DNA of 64,000 nt, from positions 186,001 through 250,000 of the forward strand of contig NZ_JAUCGQ010000003.1 of assembly GCF_030362835.1 (NCBI RefSeq). Direction: 5' to 3'. Each line of letters begins with the position of its first letter. Within the stretch, counting starts at the first letter, position 1. A program made the translations under genes and the position numbers. This DNA comes from Cellulomonas alba (GTDB lineage: Bacteria; Actinomycetota; Actinomycetes; Actinomycetales; Cellulomonadaceae). Of this stretch, positions 1-8,496 are shown piece after piece. The notes under the pieces were generated by a model. The model was not told where the DNA came from, ran no database searches, and saw only the letters and a program-made list of their open reading frames with translations.

Positions 1-1424
1 GCGAGGCCGCTGAGGTCCTGGCCCGACTCGGTGGTCACCCACGCGCACGCGTCGTCGATCGTCGCGGGGGTGGCGCTGCCCGGCCATGCGAGCGCGCCCG
101 CCGGCACGGTCCCCGGTGCGGTGCCGGAGTCCTCGGTCTGGCACGCGGCCTCGGGGGGCGTCGAGCCGCCGCCGCCCGGGATCGTCGTGCGCACCGAGCC
201 CGCGGCGCGGATGCCGTACGACGAGGTCCCGGGCGAGCCGACGGCTCCGGTGGCGCTCGTCCAGCTCGCCTCCTCGTCGCCCGCCGTGGACACGGTCCAG
301 CCCGTGGTGCCGCCCTGCGCGCCGAGGTGCGCGGCGTCGACCCACGCCGACAGGCCCTTGGCGGACAGGAAGCCCGACGCATACGACACCGAGTCGGCCG
401 TCGCGCCGCTCGCGTCGAACACGCTGACCGTCTTCGGGCCCTTGTTGATCGTCGTCGTGCCGTCGTTGACCACCGGCACCGCGTCCGTCAGACCCCACTC
501 CGCCCGGAACTCGGCCGGCGTCACGTCCGTGACGATCCCCGACTCCCCCGGCGCGAGTGTCCCGAAACCCGACAGCGACACGGTGCCGGGCGCCGCGGCC
601 GTCCCGTACGACCAGCCCGTCAGGTCGACCGGCGTGCGGCCGACGTTCGTCACCTCGACGTACTCGCCGTCACCGCCGACGCTCGACCCGGCGACGAGCC
701 CGCCGTACGCGAACTCCGTGACGGCCACGCGCGGCGCCGCCGTCGACAGGCTCGCCAGCGACGAGACACCGGGCGAGCCGACGGCTCCGGTGGCGCTCGT
801 CCAGCTCGCCTCCTGGTCGCCCGCCGTGGACACGGTCCAGCCCGTGGTGCCGGCCTGCGCGCCGAGGTGCGCCGCGTCGACCCAGGCCGACAGACCCTTG
901 GCGGACAGGAAGCCGGACGCGTACGAGACCGAGTCGGCCGTCGCGCCGCTCGCGTCGAACACGCTGATCGTCTTCGGGCCCTTGTTGATCGTCGTCGTGC
1001 CGTCGTTGACGACCGGCACCGCATCCGTCAGCCCCCACTCCGCCCGGAACTCGGCCGGCGTCACGTCCGTGACGATCCCCGACTCCCCCGGTGCCAGCGT
1101 GCCGAAGCCCGACAGCGACACCGTGCCCGGCGCCGCGGCCGTGCCGTACGACCAGCCGGTCAGGTCCACAGGCGTGCGGCCGACGTTCGTGACCTCGACG
1201 TACTCGCCGTCACCGCCGGCGCTCGCCCCGGTGATCAGGCCGCCGTAGGCGAACTCGGTGATCCGGACAGCGTCGGCCGGGCCGTCCGACGCGACGGCCG
1301 GGAGGGCGACGAGCCCCCCGGCCGCGAGGGCCCCGAGAGACGTGGCGACGACAAGGCGGCGAAGCGCAGCGGTAGGCACGGCGGCACGATGCTGAACTCG
1401 CCCGAACCGCAGGTGAACCGCCAT
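1..1424 (-). CDS. Secreted protein with two lamin-tail domains (3' end outside window)
   Basis: The visible part is 474 residues, read leftward and cut by the window edge. An N-terminal segment with Arg residues and a hydrophobic stretch (ALRRLVVATSLGALAAG, ending near PAVASDGP) looks like a signal peptide. Two lamin-tail (LTD) beta-sandwich domains follow, at about residues 50-215 and 230-395, each opening with TEFAYGGL and containing GEYVEVTN and DLTGWSY. The second is a near-copy of the first. After a Gly/Pro linker the chain continues with WPGSATPATIDDACAWV and ESGQDLSGL, a layout I associate with secreted LTD proteins carrying a phytase-like or esterase-like propeller, but that domain lies outside the window. 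The ATG at 1424 is chosen for the signal peptide; GTG at 1379 is an alternative. No clear ribosome site is visible at either. Confidence 0.75.
   Translation of the reverse strand, partial: MAVHLRFGRVQHRAAVPTAALRRLVVATSLGALAAGGLVALPAVASDGPADAVRITEFAYGGLITGASAGGDGEYVEVTNVGRTPVDLTGWSYGTAAAPGTVSLSGFGTLAPGESGIVTDVTPAEFRAEWGLTDAVPVVNDGTTTINKGPKTISVFDASGATADSVSYASGFLSAKGLSAWVDAAHLGAQAGTTGWTVSTAGDQEASWTSATGAVGSPGVSSLASLSTAAPRVAVTEFAYGGLVAGSSVGGDGEYVEVTNVGRTPVDLTGWSYGTAAAPGTVSLSGFGTLAPGESGIVTDVTPAEFRAEWGLTDAVPVVNDGTTTINKGPKTVSVFDASGATADSVSYASGFLSAKGLSAWVDAAHLGAQGGTTGWTVSTAGDEEASWTSATGAVGSPGTSSYGIRAAGSVRTTIPGGGGSTPPEAACQTEDSGTAPGTVPAGALAWPGSATPATIDDACAWVTTESGQDLSGL
231..1260. repeat. Tandem duplication of an LTD module (two ~490-bp copies)
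   Basis: Bases 231-720 and 771-1260 are direct repeats offset by exactly 540 bp (180 codons). They differ at only about 2-4 bases per 60 in the lines compared, so identity is about 95% at DNA level. The 50 bp between copies is unrelated to the flanks. The identity includes synonymous positions, which points to recent duplication or gene conversion rather than protein-level constraint. Confidence 0.9.
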
Positions 1425-1495
1425 CGGCGGGACGGCGAACAACCACCGTCGGCCGTGCGGGGACGCGTCAATTCGGACGGAGGCGCCCCCGTGCC

Positions 1496-1909
1496 CTACT
1501 CGCCGGCGGGCGCGTCGTCCTCGAACCCGACGAGCCAGTGCACGCCGAACCGGTCGACGACCTGCCCGTCCGACGCGCCCCACGGCCGGCGCTGCAGGTC
1601 GTCGACGACGCGTCCGCCGTCGGCGAGCCCGTCGAACCAGCCGCGCAGCGTGGCCGGGTCGCTGGTGCCCAGCAGCGCGAACATCAGACCCTCGCTGCGG
1701 AACGGCGGCTCCCCCACGGCGTCCGCCGCGAACAGCTCGACCGGGCTCTCGACGAGGTAGCCGTGCGCGACCGCGTCGGCCGGGCCGTCGGTGCGCCCGA
1801 GCTCGGCGAGCGTGTGCACCTGGGCACGGCCGCCGAACACGCGCGCGTAGAACGCGAGCGCCTCGCGCGCCGTGCCGGGCAGGTGGAGGTACGGGCTGGG
1901 AGGCGTCAT
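1496..1909 (-). CDS. VOC (glyoxalase/PhnB-like) family protein
   Basis: A 137-residue protein of the vicinal-oxygen-chelate fold. It opens with PYLHLPGTAREALAFYARVFGG, typical of the PhnB/3-demethylubiquinone-like subgroup, and ends with DRFGVHWLVGFE, the usual closing strand. Members bind a metal or small substrate, but no reaction can be assigned. The ATG at 1909 is preferred over upstream in-frame starts because the family begins a few residues before PYLHF/L and because a TACCCT hexamer lies exactly 7 nt upstream, as expected for a leaderless transcript. It is divergent from the sigma factor gene. Confidence 0.82.
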   Translation of the reverse strand: MTPPSPYLHLPGTAREALAFYARVFGGRAQVHTLAELGRTDGPADAVAHGYLVESPVELFAADAVGEPPFRSEGLMFALLGTSDPATLRGWFDGLADGGRVVDDLQRRPWGASDGQVVDRFGVHWLVGFEDDAPAGE

Positions 1910-2082
1910 GTCCCGGAGGGTAGCGAGGATGGTGGTCGTGCACGCGGTGCGCGGGTGCTCGCAGCAGACGCGTCGTGCCACGCGCGCCCCGGGGCGCGGA
2001 CTCTCCCGGGTCGCGCGCGTCGGCGGAAGGCCGCAGGCTGGCCCCCAGCACGGTGCGCCGCCGCCCGTGCCGAGGAGAGCCG

Positions 2083-2670
2083 ATGGCGGAGACCGCCGAC
2101 GAGAGCCCGGTCGACGTCCGCGCAGCGACGGACGACGACGACCTCGCGCTGCGGTTCCGGGTCGGCGACGAGGACGCGCTCGCCGAGGTGTACCGGCGGT
2201 GGTCCCCGCTCGTGCACACGGTCGCGCGGCAGTCGCTCGGCTCCGAGGCGGACGCCGACGACGTCACGCAGCAGGTGTTCGTCGCCGCGTGGCGCGGCCG
2301 CGAGCGGTTCGACCCGGGCCGCGCCCGGCTGTCGTCGTGGCTGCTCGGGATCACGCGGCACGCGGTGGTCGACGCGCACAGGTCGCGGTCAGGGCGGCGT
2401 CGGCTCGAGGACGCGTCGGCGCAGCTGCTCACCGTCACGGCCGACGAGGGCGTCGCCGACCGCGTCGTCGACCGGGTGCTGGTGGCCGACGAGCTCTCCC
2501 GGCTGGACGAGCCGGCACGCACGATCCTGCGGCTCGCGTTCGATCGCGACCTGACGCACACCCAGATCGCCACCGAGCTCGCGATGCCGCTCGGTACCGT
2601 CAAGAGCCACGTCCGACGAGGGCTGGCCCGGCTGCGAGCGCGACTGGAGGTGGACGGTGTCGCATCCTGA
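2083..2670 (+). CDS. sigK: ECF sigma factor, SigK-like
   Basis: A 195-residue ECF RNA polymerase sigma factor. Region 2 is visible as [16 protein letters not shown] and [18 protein letters not shown], and region 4 as [20 protein letters not shown], the helix-turn-helix that reads the -35 element. ATG at 2083 follows a good ribosome site (GAGGAGA). The stop overlaps the next gene, an RskA-type anti-sigma factor, so the two are translationally coupled. The pairing with RskA and a fasciclin gene downstream supports SigK, because the mycobacterial SigK/RskA pair controls the fasciclin proteins Mpt70 and Mpt83. Naming is by context plus sequence type. Confidence 0.85.
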   Translation: MAETADESPVDVRAATDDDDLALRFRVGDEDALAEVYRRWSPLVHTVARQSLGSEADADDVTQQVFVAAWRGRERFDPGRARLSSWLLGITRHAVVDAHRSRSGRRRLEDASAQLLTVTADEGVADRVVDRVLVADELSRLDEPARTILRLAFDRDLTHTQIATELAMPLGTVKSHVRRGLARLRARLEVDGVAS

Positions 2671-3427
2671 CCCCGCCGAGCTCGTGGCGCTCTCGCTCGG
2701 CGAGACCGAGCCGACCCCCGAGCAGCGGGCCCACCTCGCGACCTGCGACGCGTGCGCCACGGAGCTCGACGCCCTCCGGCGCGTGGTCACGGCCGGGCGC
2801 TCGCGTGTGCCCGGTGATGAGCCGCGCGCGCCGGGCCCGAACGTCTGGGCCGCGATCCGGGACGAGCTCGGCATCGGCGACGTCGCGGCGGAGCCGGGCC
2901 CGCCGGCCGAGCCGGTCGGCACGCCGGGGGTCGAGGCGCCGGGGGTCGAGGCGCCGCCCGCCGCGCCGGCGACGGTCACCCAGCTTCGTCCGGCGCGCCG
3001 CCGGGGACTGGCCTGGGCGGCGGTTGCCGCGGCCGCGGCGCTGGTCGTGGGTGTCGTCGCCGGCGTCGCGTGGGCGGACCGCGGGCGGGCATCGACCCAA
3101 GCCCGGGCGACGCTCGTCGCGCTGCCCGGGTGGTCGGGCGCGTCGGGCACGGCGGAGCTGCAGCGCACCCGGGACGGCAGCCTGCAGCTGTCCGTCCAGG
3201 TCGACGCGCGCGCATCGGTCGGCGGCTTCCGCGAGGTCTGGCTCGCGACGCCGGACCTGCGCGGCATGGTGAGCCTCGGCGTCCTCGACGGCGGCTCGAC
3301 GACGCTGCCGGTCCCCGCGGGGCTCGACGTGGCGGGGTACCCCGTGGTCGACGTCTCGGAGGAGCCGTTCGACGGCGACCCGGCCCACTCGGCGGACTCC
3401 ATCGTCCGGGGCAAGCTCGCGCGCTGA
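2657..3427 (+). CDS. rskA: RskA-type anti-sigma factor (membrane)
   Basis: A 256-residue single-pass membrane anti-sigma factor. The N-terminal cytoplasmic part holds a zinc-type HxxxCxxC motif ([12 protein letters not shown], about residues 25-36) of the anti-sigma domain. A Pro/Ala/Gly-rich linker leads to one transmembrane helix ([20 protein letters not shown], about residues 117-137). The extracellular part has the RskA C-terminal features ([19 protein letters not shown]). GTG at 2657 overlaps the sigma gene by 14 bp and is preceded by GGAGG. Proteolysis of such proteins normally releases the sigma factor. Confidence 0.88.
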   Translation: MSHPDPAELVALSLGETEPTPEQRAHLATCDACATELDALRRVVTAGRSRVPGDEPRAPGPNVWAAIRDELGIGDVAAEPGPPAEPVGTPGVEAPGVEAPPAAPATVTQLRPARRRGLAWAAVAAAAALVVGVVAGVAWADRGRASTQARATLVALPGWSGASGTAELQRTRDGSLQLSVQVDARASVGGFREVWLATPDLRGMVSLGVLDGGSTTLPVPAGLDVAGYPVVDVSEEPFDGDPAHSADSIVRGKLAR

Positions 3428-3444
3428 GCAACTGCGTCGCGGGT

Positions 3445-3473
3445 GCATCCGAATGCGCCTCCTCGACCGAACT
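3445..3473 (+). promoter_or_regulatory. Candidate SigK-type promoter before the fasciclin gene
   Basis: The 110-bp gap between rskA and the fasciclin gene contains GCATCC at 3445-3450 and CCGAACT at 3467-3473, about 16 bp apart. As I recall it, the mycobacterial SigK promoter has a CCATCC-like -35 and a CGAA-containing -10, so this is a plausible match, not an exact one. TSS unknown. Confidence 0.35.
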
Positions 3474-3537
3474 CCTGGTACACGCGCCGACCGGCGCGGC
3501 ACCAGTGCAGCAGTCCGAACAATCGAGGAGCTCGACG

Positions 3538-4185
3538 ATGAAGCTACGTCGCACCATCGCAGTCGCGTCCGCGGCCGTCGCCCTGACGGTCGGACTCGGT
3601 CTGGGCCTCGCTCCCGCCGCGCAGGCCGCGGCCCCGACGGGGACGCGGAGCCTGGCGACCGTGCTCGCGAAGGACACGTCGGGGTTCGACCACCGGTCCG
3701 GGGACTTCGACATCCTGACCGCGGCCGTCACCGCCGTCCTCCAGGCGAAGCCGTCCAGCCCGGTCGCCGTGCTCGCGGACGGGAAGGTGCCGCTCACGGC
3801 CTTCCTGCCCACTGACAACGCGTTCCGCAAGCTCGCGTTCGACCTCACCCACCACTGGTACTGGTCGGAGCAGAAGGTGTTCACCACGCTGGCCACGACG
3901 GTCGGCATCGACGGCATCGAGCAGGTGCTGCTGTACCACGTGGTCCCGGGTGTGACGATCGACTCGCGCACCGCGCTCCGGTCCGACGGCGCCGTGCTGA
4001 CGACCGCCCAGGGCGGCACGTTCCGCGTCGACGTCGTCTGCCGCTGGGCGCACGTGGTCCGGCTCGTCGACAACGCGCCGCACGTGCGGGACCCGTACCT
4101 CGTCCGCGGCAAGCTGGACATCAACAAGGGGAACGTCCAGATCGCGCACGCCATCACGCGCGTGCTGCTGCCGAGCGACGTCTGA
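3538..4185 (+). CDS. Secreted fasciclin-domain protein
   Basis: A 215-residue exported protein. A signal peptide (MKLRRTIAVASAAVALTVG, cleavage near AQAAA) precedes one fasciclin (FAS1) domain, recognisable by LTAFLPTDNAF and LLYHVVPGVTI. The last residues (NVQIAHAITRVLLP) match the closing strand of the fold. FAS1 domains mediate adhesion or surface interaction. ATG at 3538 follows GAGGAG. It lies just downstream of sigK-rskA in the same orientation and is followed by a strong terminator. By analogy with Mpt70/Mpt83 it is the likely target of this sigma factor; that link is inferred. Confidence 0.88.
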   Translation: MKLRRTIAVASAAVALTVGLGLGLAPAAQAAAPTGTRSLATVLAKDTSGFDHRSGDFDILTAAVTAVLQAKPSSPVAVLADGKVPLTAFLPTDNAFRKLAFDLTHHWYWSEQKVFTTLATTVGIDGIEQVLLYHVVPGVTIDSRTALRSDGAVLTTAQGGTFRVDVVCRWAHVVRLVDNAPHVRDPYLVRGKLDINKGNVQIAHAITRVLLPSDV

Positions 4186-4197
4186 CCTCCCGCAGGC

Positions 4198-4235
4198 CGC
4201 GAACGGCTCCGAGTGCCGCCTCGGAGCCGTTCGCG
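4198..4235 (+). terminator. Strong intrinsic hairpin after the fasciclin gene
   Basis: A perfect 16-bp inverted repeat (4198-4213 with 4220-4235, core CGAACGGCTCCGAG) around a 6-nt loop, 12 bp after the fasciclin stop. There is no T-run, as is common in high-GC actinobacteria. It also separates this gene from the convergent gene at 4264-4740. Confidence 0.85.
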
Positions 4236-4263
4236 TGGGTGGATCGCGACTGGGTAGGCGCGG

Positions 4264-4740
4264 TCAGGACACCGCGGCGCGCACGCGGTCGATCATGTCC
4301 GTCTCGCGCTGGCTGACGAGCTCGGCGTGGAAGCCCATGAAGCCGCCCTCCTTGGCGGCGTTCGCGGCGTCCTGCGCGGTGGCGACCAGCCACTCGCCGA
4401 AGGCCGCCGCCTCCTCCGGCGTCGCGCGGGACGCCACCAGGGCGTGGACCTCGCGGAGCTCGTCGAGCAGCTGCTCCCCCGCCGGCGCGGTCCCCGTGGG
4501 CCGGTACCCCTTGGCAGGGTTGTGGTGCTGCTGCACCTGCGACTGGATGTCGAGCGCGACCTCGGTCAGGAGCTGCTCGCGCGTCGGCGGGTTCGTCGCC
4601 GACCGGATGGAGGCCATCGACTCCTTCGCGGCCTCGATGGGGCCGCCCGGGTCGGCGAGCGTGATCGCCATGCCCGCGATGAACGGGGCGCGCGTGATCC
4701 GCACCCACTCCTCGTCGGTGAACTCGGACTTCGTGGTCAT
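4264..4740 (-). CDS. Conserved protein of unknown function
   Basis: A 158-residue protein with no signal peptide or membrane segment and a mostly helical, Ala/Glu-rich composition. It starts with SEFTDEEWVRITRAPFIAGMAITLADPGGPIEAAKES and ends with the basic/acidic helix ETDMIDRVRAAV. The opening looks familiar as a conserved actinobacterial protein, but I know of no assigned function. ATG at 4740 follows a GGGAGGGG ribosome site. It is convergent with the fasciclin gene and divergent from the protease. Confidence 0.7.
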   Translation of the reverse strand: MTTKSEFTDEEWVRITRAPFIAGMAITLADPGGPIEAAKESMASIRSATNPPTREQLLTEVALDIQSQVQQHHNPAKGYRPTGTAPAGEQLLDELREVHALVASRATPEEAAAFGEWLVATAQDAANAAKEGGFMGFHAELVSQRETDMIDRVRAAVS

Positions 4741-4879
4741 CGCAGCCCCTCCCGGTCGTCGGCGGGGCCCACGATGCCACCGGCGGCGGGACGTGTCCTG
4801 GCGTCGGGGGCCGCACGCGGGCGCTCGCCCTCGGCGAACGCGGGCATCGGACGGGGCGGCCCGCGCGCTGCATCCCTAC

Positions 4880-5803
4880 ATGGACGACGAGGACGCCCTG
4901 GACGCCTACTCGCGCACCGTCGCGGGCGTCGCCGAGCGCGTGCTGCCCAGCGTCGCGAGCCTGACGGTGGCGACCGACCGCGGGCGCGGCGCCGGGTCGG
5001 CGAGCGTCATCACGGCGGACCGGCACCTGCTGACGAGCGCGCACGTCGTCGCGGGAGCACGCCACGTCGAGGCCGCGTTCCTCGACGGCACGACCGTCGA
5101 CGCCGTGGTGGTCGGCGCCGACCCGCTCTCCGACCTGGCCGTGCTGCGGGCGAGCGACGACGTGCCGCAGCCCGTCGAGCTCGGAGACGCCGCGGGTCTG
5201 CGCGTCGGCCAGCTCGTGATCGCGCTCGGCAACCCGCTCGGGCTCGCGGGCAGCGTGACGGCCGGCATCGTGTCGGCGCTCGGCCGGTCGCTGCCGACCG
5301 CGTCGGGACGCGTGGTGGACGAGGTCGTGCAGACCGACGCCGCGCTCAACCCGGGGAACAGCGGCGGGGTGCTCGCCGACGGCCGCGGGCGGATGGTCGG
5401 CGTGAACACGGCGCTCGCCGGCATCGGCGTCGGGCTCGCGGTGCCGGTCAACGCGACGACCCGCGGCATCGTCGACGCCCTGATGACGCGCGGTCGGGTG
5501 CGGCGCGCGTGGCTCGGCATCGCCGGCACGCAGGTCGCACTGATCCCCGAGCTCGCCGCCCGGCTGCAGTCGCGGACCGGCCTGCAGGTCGCCGAGGTCT
5601 CGCCCGGGAGCCCGGCCGCCGAGGCGGGCCTGCGGCGCGGCGACGTCGTCGTCTCGCTCGACGGCAACCGCGTCGTCACCGCGACGACCGTGCAGCGGCT
5701 CATGGTCGAGGGCGCGATCGACCGGCGCATCGAGATCACCGTGTGGCGCAACGGCGCGCTCGTCGACGTGCTGGCCTACCCCCGCGAGCTCGTCACGCCC
5801 TGA
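4880..5803 (+). CDS. Trypsin-like PDZ serine protease (HtrA/S1C type), no export signal
   Basis: A 307-residue S1C protease. The catalytic triad is visible as His55 (LLTSAHVVAGA), Asp85 (DPLSDLAVLRA) and Ser161 (ALNPGNSGGVL). A single PDZ domain follows from about residue 225 (VAEVSPGSPAAEAGLRRGDVV). HtrA proteins normally have a signal peptide or membrane anchor; here neither is present, and in-frame sequence upstream offers none, so the enzyme appears cytosolic. ATG at 4880 begins the acidic segment MDDEDALDAY; no ribosome site is visible, so the start is somewhat uncertain. The 3' end overlaps the convergent hydrolase gene by 28 bp. Confidence 0.85.
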   Translation: MDDEDALDAYSRTVAGVAERVLPSVASLTVATDRGRGAGSASVITADRHLLTSAHVVAGARHVEAAFLDGTTVDAVVVGADPLSDLAVLRASDDVPQPVELGDAAGLRVGQLVIALGNPLGLAGSVTAGIVSALGRSLPTASGRVVDEVVQTDAALNPGNSGGVLADGRGRMVGVNTALAGIGVGLAVPVNATTRGIVDALMTRGRVRRAWLGIAGTQVALIPELAARLQSRTGLQVAEVSPGSPAAEAGLRRGDVVVSLDGNRVVTATTVQRLMVEGAIDRRIEITVWRNGALVDVLAYPRELVTP

Positions 5804-6405
5804 CCGTCGGGCCGATCGCCGTCGAGCCAGGCGCGCACGGCCTGAGCCACGCGCGCCTCGTCCCGCGGCGAGTGGTCGCCCGGCAGGACCACGAGGCTCA
5901 CGGGCGCGGGCACGACGCCGAAGCGCTCGGCGAGCTCCTCCGGCGTGCCGAACGGGTCCCGCTCCCCCGACACGAGCAGCACCGGGACGTCGAGGAGCGG
6001 CAGGTGCTCGATGCGCAGGCGATCAGGCCTGCCGGGCGGGTGCAGCGGGTACGAGAGCAGCACGAGGCCGGCCGCCGGCAGACCCTGGGCGACGGCCATC
6101 GAGCACATCCGGCCGCCGAACGACCGGCCGCCGAGCACGATCGCCTCGGGCCGCGCGCCGAGCTCGTGGGCGAACGCGGCCGACTCGGCCGCCACGTGCG
6201 CGATTGCGGCCGCGGGGCGGTCGGGCGCGCGGCTGCCGCGGGTGCGGTTCGGGAACTCCACGCGGCGGACCGGCAGCGGCGCCAGAGCCGCCTCGACGGC
6301 GACGAGCGTGCGGTCGTCGCGCCCCGCGCTCGCACCCGGGGTCAGCAGGACGCCGGCCGGCCGGGACGAGGACGTGCCCGTGCTCGGTGCGGCGGACGTC
6401 ACCAC
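5776..6405 (-). CDS. Small alpha/beta hydrolase (KANL3/Tex30-like)
   Basis: A 209-residue alpha/beta hydrolase of the KANL3/Tex30 (dienelactone-hydrolase-like) type. It has LLTPGASAGRDDRTL near the N-terminus, the nucleophile elbow GGRSFGGRM, the strand VPVLLVSGERDPFG carrying the acid, and GDHSPRD with the likely catalytic His. Family substrates are poorly known. GTG at 6405 is 7 bp after the stop of the upstream dehydrogenase gene, so the two probably form an operon; GTG at 6402 is also possible. The 3' end overlaps the protease gene on the other strand. Confidence 0.78.
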   Translation of the reverse strand: MVTSAAPSTGTSSSRPAGVLLTPGASAGRDDRTLVAVEAALAPLPVRRVEFPNRTRGSRAPDRPAAAIAHVAAESAAFAHELGARPEAIVLGGRSFGGRMCSMAVAQGLPAAGLVLLSYPLHPPGRPDRLRIEHLPLLDVPVLLVSGERDPFGTPEELAERFGVVPAPVSLVVLPGDHSPRDEARVAQAVRAWLDGDRPDGQGVTSSRG

Positions 6406-6412
6406 CGGCTCG

Positions 6413-7726
6413 TCACGCGAGGTGCTCCGGCCCGAGCTCGTCGACGGACCGCACGCCGCACAACGCCATCGTCAGGTCGAGCTCCGCCCAGACGTGCTCC
6501 ATCACCGCGCGCACGCCGTCGTCGCTCGCGAGCGCCAGGCCGTAGACCCAGGGCCGCCCCACGAGCACCGCGTCGGCGCCGAGCGCCAGCGCGATCGCGA
6601 CGTCGGCGCCGCTGCGCACCCCGCTGTCGAACAGCACCGGTACGCGCTCGCGGACCTCCTCGACGACGCCCGGCAGCGCGTCGAGCGAGGCGATGGCGCC
6701 GTCGACCTGGCGACCGCCGTGGTTGGACACGACGAGCCCGTCGGCACCGTGGTCGAGCGCGAGCGCGGCGTCGCGCCGGTGCTGCACGCCCTTGAGCAGG
6801 ATCGGCAGCGTGGTGCGCGCGCGGAGCCGGGCCAGGTCGGACCACGTCAGGGTCGAGCGTGAGAACACGTCGAGGAACGTCTCGACCGCCGCTCGCGGCA
6901 GCGGCGAGCGCAGGTTGTCGCGCGTCCGGCCCGGGTAGCGGCGGGACATCGCGAGCAGCGCCGAGGCGGCCGCGGGCGTGGGACGCGGCGTCGGCTCGGA
7001 GGGCCGGTAAGCGGCTGCCACCCGCGCCTCGACGAGCCGGCGGAACGCCGGGTCGCTCGTGTACTGCGCGATGCCCTCGCCGCGCGCGAAAGGCAGGTAA
7101 CCGAGATCCAGGTCGCGCGTGCGCCAGCCGAGCACGTGCGTGTCGAGCGTGACGACGATCGCCTCGCAGCCGGCACGCTCGGCCCGCTCGACGAACGAGT
7201 CGACGACGTCGTCGTCCTTGCTCCAGTAGAGCTGGAACCACCGCGGCGAGTCGCCGAGCGCGCGCGCGACCTGCTCCATCGGCACGGACGCCTGCGACGA
7301 CAGCACCATCGGCAGCCCGAGGCGTCGAGCGGCGCGCGCGACGGCGACGTCCGCGTCGCGGTGCACGGTCTCGAGCACGCCGATCGGCGCCAGCACGAGC
7401 GGAGCGGGCAGGCGCCGCCCGAACATCTCCACCGACAGGTCGCGGTCCTCGACGTCGACGAGCACGCGCGGCACGAGCCGCCGTCGCGCGAACGCCTCGG
7501 CGTTGGCGTGCGCGGTGCGCTGCTGGCCGGCGCCGCCCGCGACGTACGACCACGCCCGTGCGCTCATGCGGCGACGGGCGGCCGCCTCGAGCGCCGCCGG
7601 CTCGACCGGCACGCGCGGCCGGTGGCCGAAGACGCCCGCACGATAGATCGCCGCCTGGACCGCCCGGCCGGTGACCGCCGCCGCCCGAGCGGGTGCCCGC
7701 GTCGGGGCGTCCGCGTCGTCGCTCAC
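6413..7726 (-). CDS. FMN-dependent 2-hydroxy-acid dehydrogenase / lactate 2-monooxygenase
   Basis: A 437-residue TIM-barrel flavoenzyme of the glycolate oxidase/lactate dehydrogenase (LldD) family. [10 protein letters not shown] holds the catalytic His (residue 336) and the following Arg; WFQLYW and PILLKGVQ line the FMN and substrate site, and [12 protein letters not shown] is the phosphate-binding end. Length and the insertion around [13 protein letters not shown] resemble lactate 2-monooxygenases (lactate plus O2 to acetate, CO2 and water), but lactate or mandelate dehydrogenase activity cannot be excluded. GTG at 7726 has a GAGACT hexamer 6 nt upstream, a possible leaderless start. First gene of a pair with the small hydrolase. 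Confidence 0.82.
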   Translation of the reverse strand: MSDDADAPTRAPARAAAVTGRAVQAAIYRAGVFGHRPRVPVEPAALEAAARRRMSARAWSYVAGGAGQQRTAHANAEAFARRRLVPRVLVDVEDRDLSVEMFGRRLPAPLVLAPIGVLETVHRDADVAVARAARRLGLPMVLSSQASVPMEQVARALGDSPRWFQLYWSKDDDVVDSFVERAERAGCEAIVVTLDTHVLGWRTRDLDLGYLPFARGEGIAQYTSDPAFRRLVEARVAAAYRPSEPTPRPTPAAASALLAMSRRYPGRTRDNLRSPLPRAAVETFLDVFSRSTLTWSDLARLRARTTLPILLKGVQHRRDAALALDHGADGLVVSNHGGRQVDGAIASLDALPGVVEEVRERVPVLFDSGVRSGADVAIALALGADAVLVGRPWVYGLALASDDGVRAVMEHVWAELDLTMALCGVRSVDELGPEHLA

Positions 7727-7759
7727 CCGCGCAGTCTCGCAGGGCGGGTGGGCCTCGCG

Positions 7760-8431
7760 TCAGGCGGCACGGGCGTACGTGAGGTGCGTGGCCCGCGGCG
7801 ACGGGACCGTGTCGACGAGCCGGAGGCCCGCCACGCGGTCCCCGATGCCGTCGAGCAGCCGCACCCCGGCGCCGAGCACGACGGGGCTCACCGACAGGAC
7901 CACCTCGTCGACGAGGCCCGCGTCGAGGAACTGACGCACCAGGTCGCCGCCGCCGCCGATGCGCACGTCCCGGTCGCCGGCGACCTCCCGCGCCTGCGCG
8001 AGCGCGCTCTCGATGCCGTCGTCGACGAAGTGGAACGTCGTCCCGCCCGGGCGCACCCACGGCACGCGCGGCCGGTGCGTCACGACGAACACCGGCGTGT
8101 GGAACGGCGCCTCCTCCGGCCAGGCCGCCTCGCCGCCGTCGAACATCCGGCGGCCCAGGATCGTCGTGCCCGTGCGCTCGAAGGTGCGGCGCGCCAGGTC
8201 GTCGTCCGGCCCGGTCTCGCCGCCCTCGCCGAGCTTGAGGTTCTCGCGGAAGAAGCGCAGCGGGAACACCCAGGCCTGCAGCTCCAGCCACCTGCGGGCC
8301 CAGTCGCGGTAGCCCGGGTCGCTCGCGTGCTCGAGCTCCATGCCGTCGGGCGCCACGAAGCCGTCGAGCGAGATGGTCATGGCGACGAAGACCTTGCCGG
8401 TGCGGGCGGGTGTCGGGGTCGGGACGGTCAT
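7760..8431 (-). CDS. Dihydrofolate-reductase-family (RibD C-terminal) protein
   Basis: A 223-residue NADPH-type reductase fold of the RibD C-terminal/DHFR family. MTISLDGFVAPDG near the start and GTTILGRRMFDGG are the two hallmark motifs; RIGGGGDLVRQFLDAGLVDE and VVLGAGVRLL close the nucleotide-binding core. Members outside riboflavin synthesis have no settled substrate and are often controlled by TetR or MarR regulators. ATG at 8431 follows GGAGG. The upstream region holds a good promoter bracketed by two operator-like sites, so the gene is probably repressed until an inducer appears; no regulator gene lies next to it. Confidence 0.85.
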   Translation of the reverse strand: MTVPTPTPARTGKVFVAMTISLDGFVAPDGMELEHASDPGYRDWARRWLELQAWVFPLRFFRENLKLGEGGETGPDDDLARRTFERTGTTILGRRMFDGGEAAWPEEAPFHTPVFVVTHRPRVPWVRPGGTTFHFVDDGIESALAQAREVAGDRDVRIGGGGDLVRQFLDAGLVDEVVLSVSPVVLGAGVRLLDGIGDRVAGLRLVDTVPSPRATHLTYARAA

Positions 8432-8452
8432 GGCAGCCTCCGGGACTCATAG

Positions 8453-8468
8453 TGAAGCGATCGCTTCA
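8453..8468. promoter_or_regulatory. Operator O1: perfect 16-bp palindrome
   Basis: TGAAGCGATCGCTTCA is a perfect palindrome just after the -10 and over the expected start point. Its AAGC-N4-GCTT core recurs exactly 40 bp away. The form fits a TetR-type dimeric repressor. Confidence 0.6.
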
Positions 8469-8496
8469 GTGTTGAGCCTCGACACAGGACTGTCAA
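8468..8496 (-). promoter_or_regulatory. Promoter of the DHFR-family gene
   Basis: Reading leftward: TTGACA (8496-8491), exactly 17 bp, then AACACT (8473-8468). This gives a consensus -35 and a reasonable -10, with a start point expected near 8461, about 30 nt before the ATG at 8431. Confidence 0.65.

Noticed and set aside
31..1248. A plus-strand 405-codon frame with internal repeats
   Set aside because: The repeats are the complement of the duplicated LTD module; the minus strand gives recognisable LTD domains and a signal peptide.
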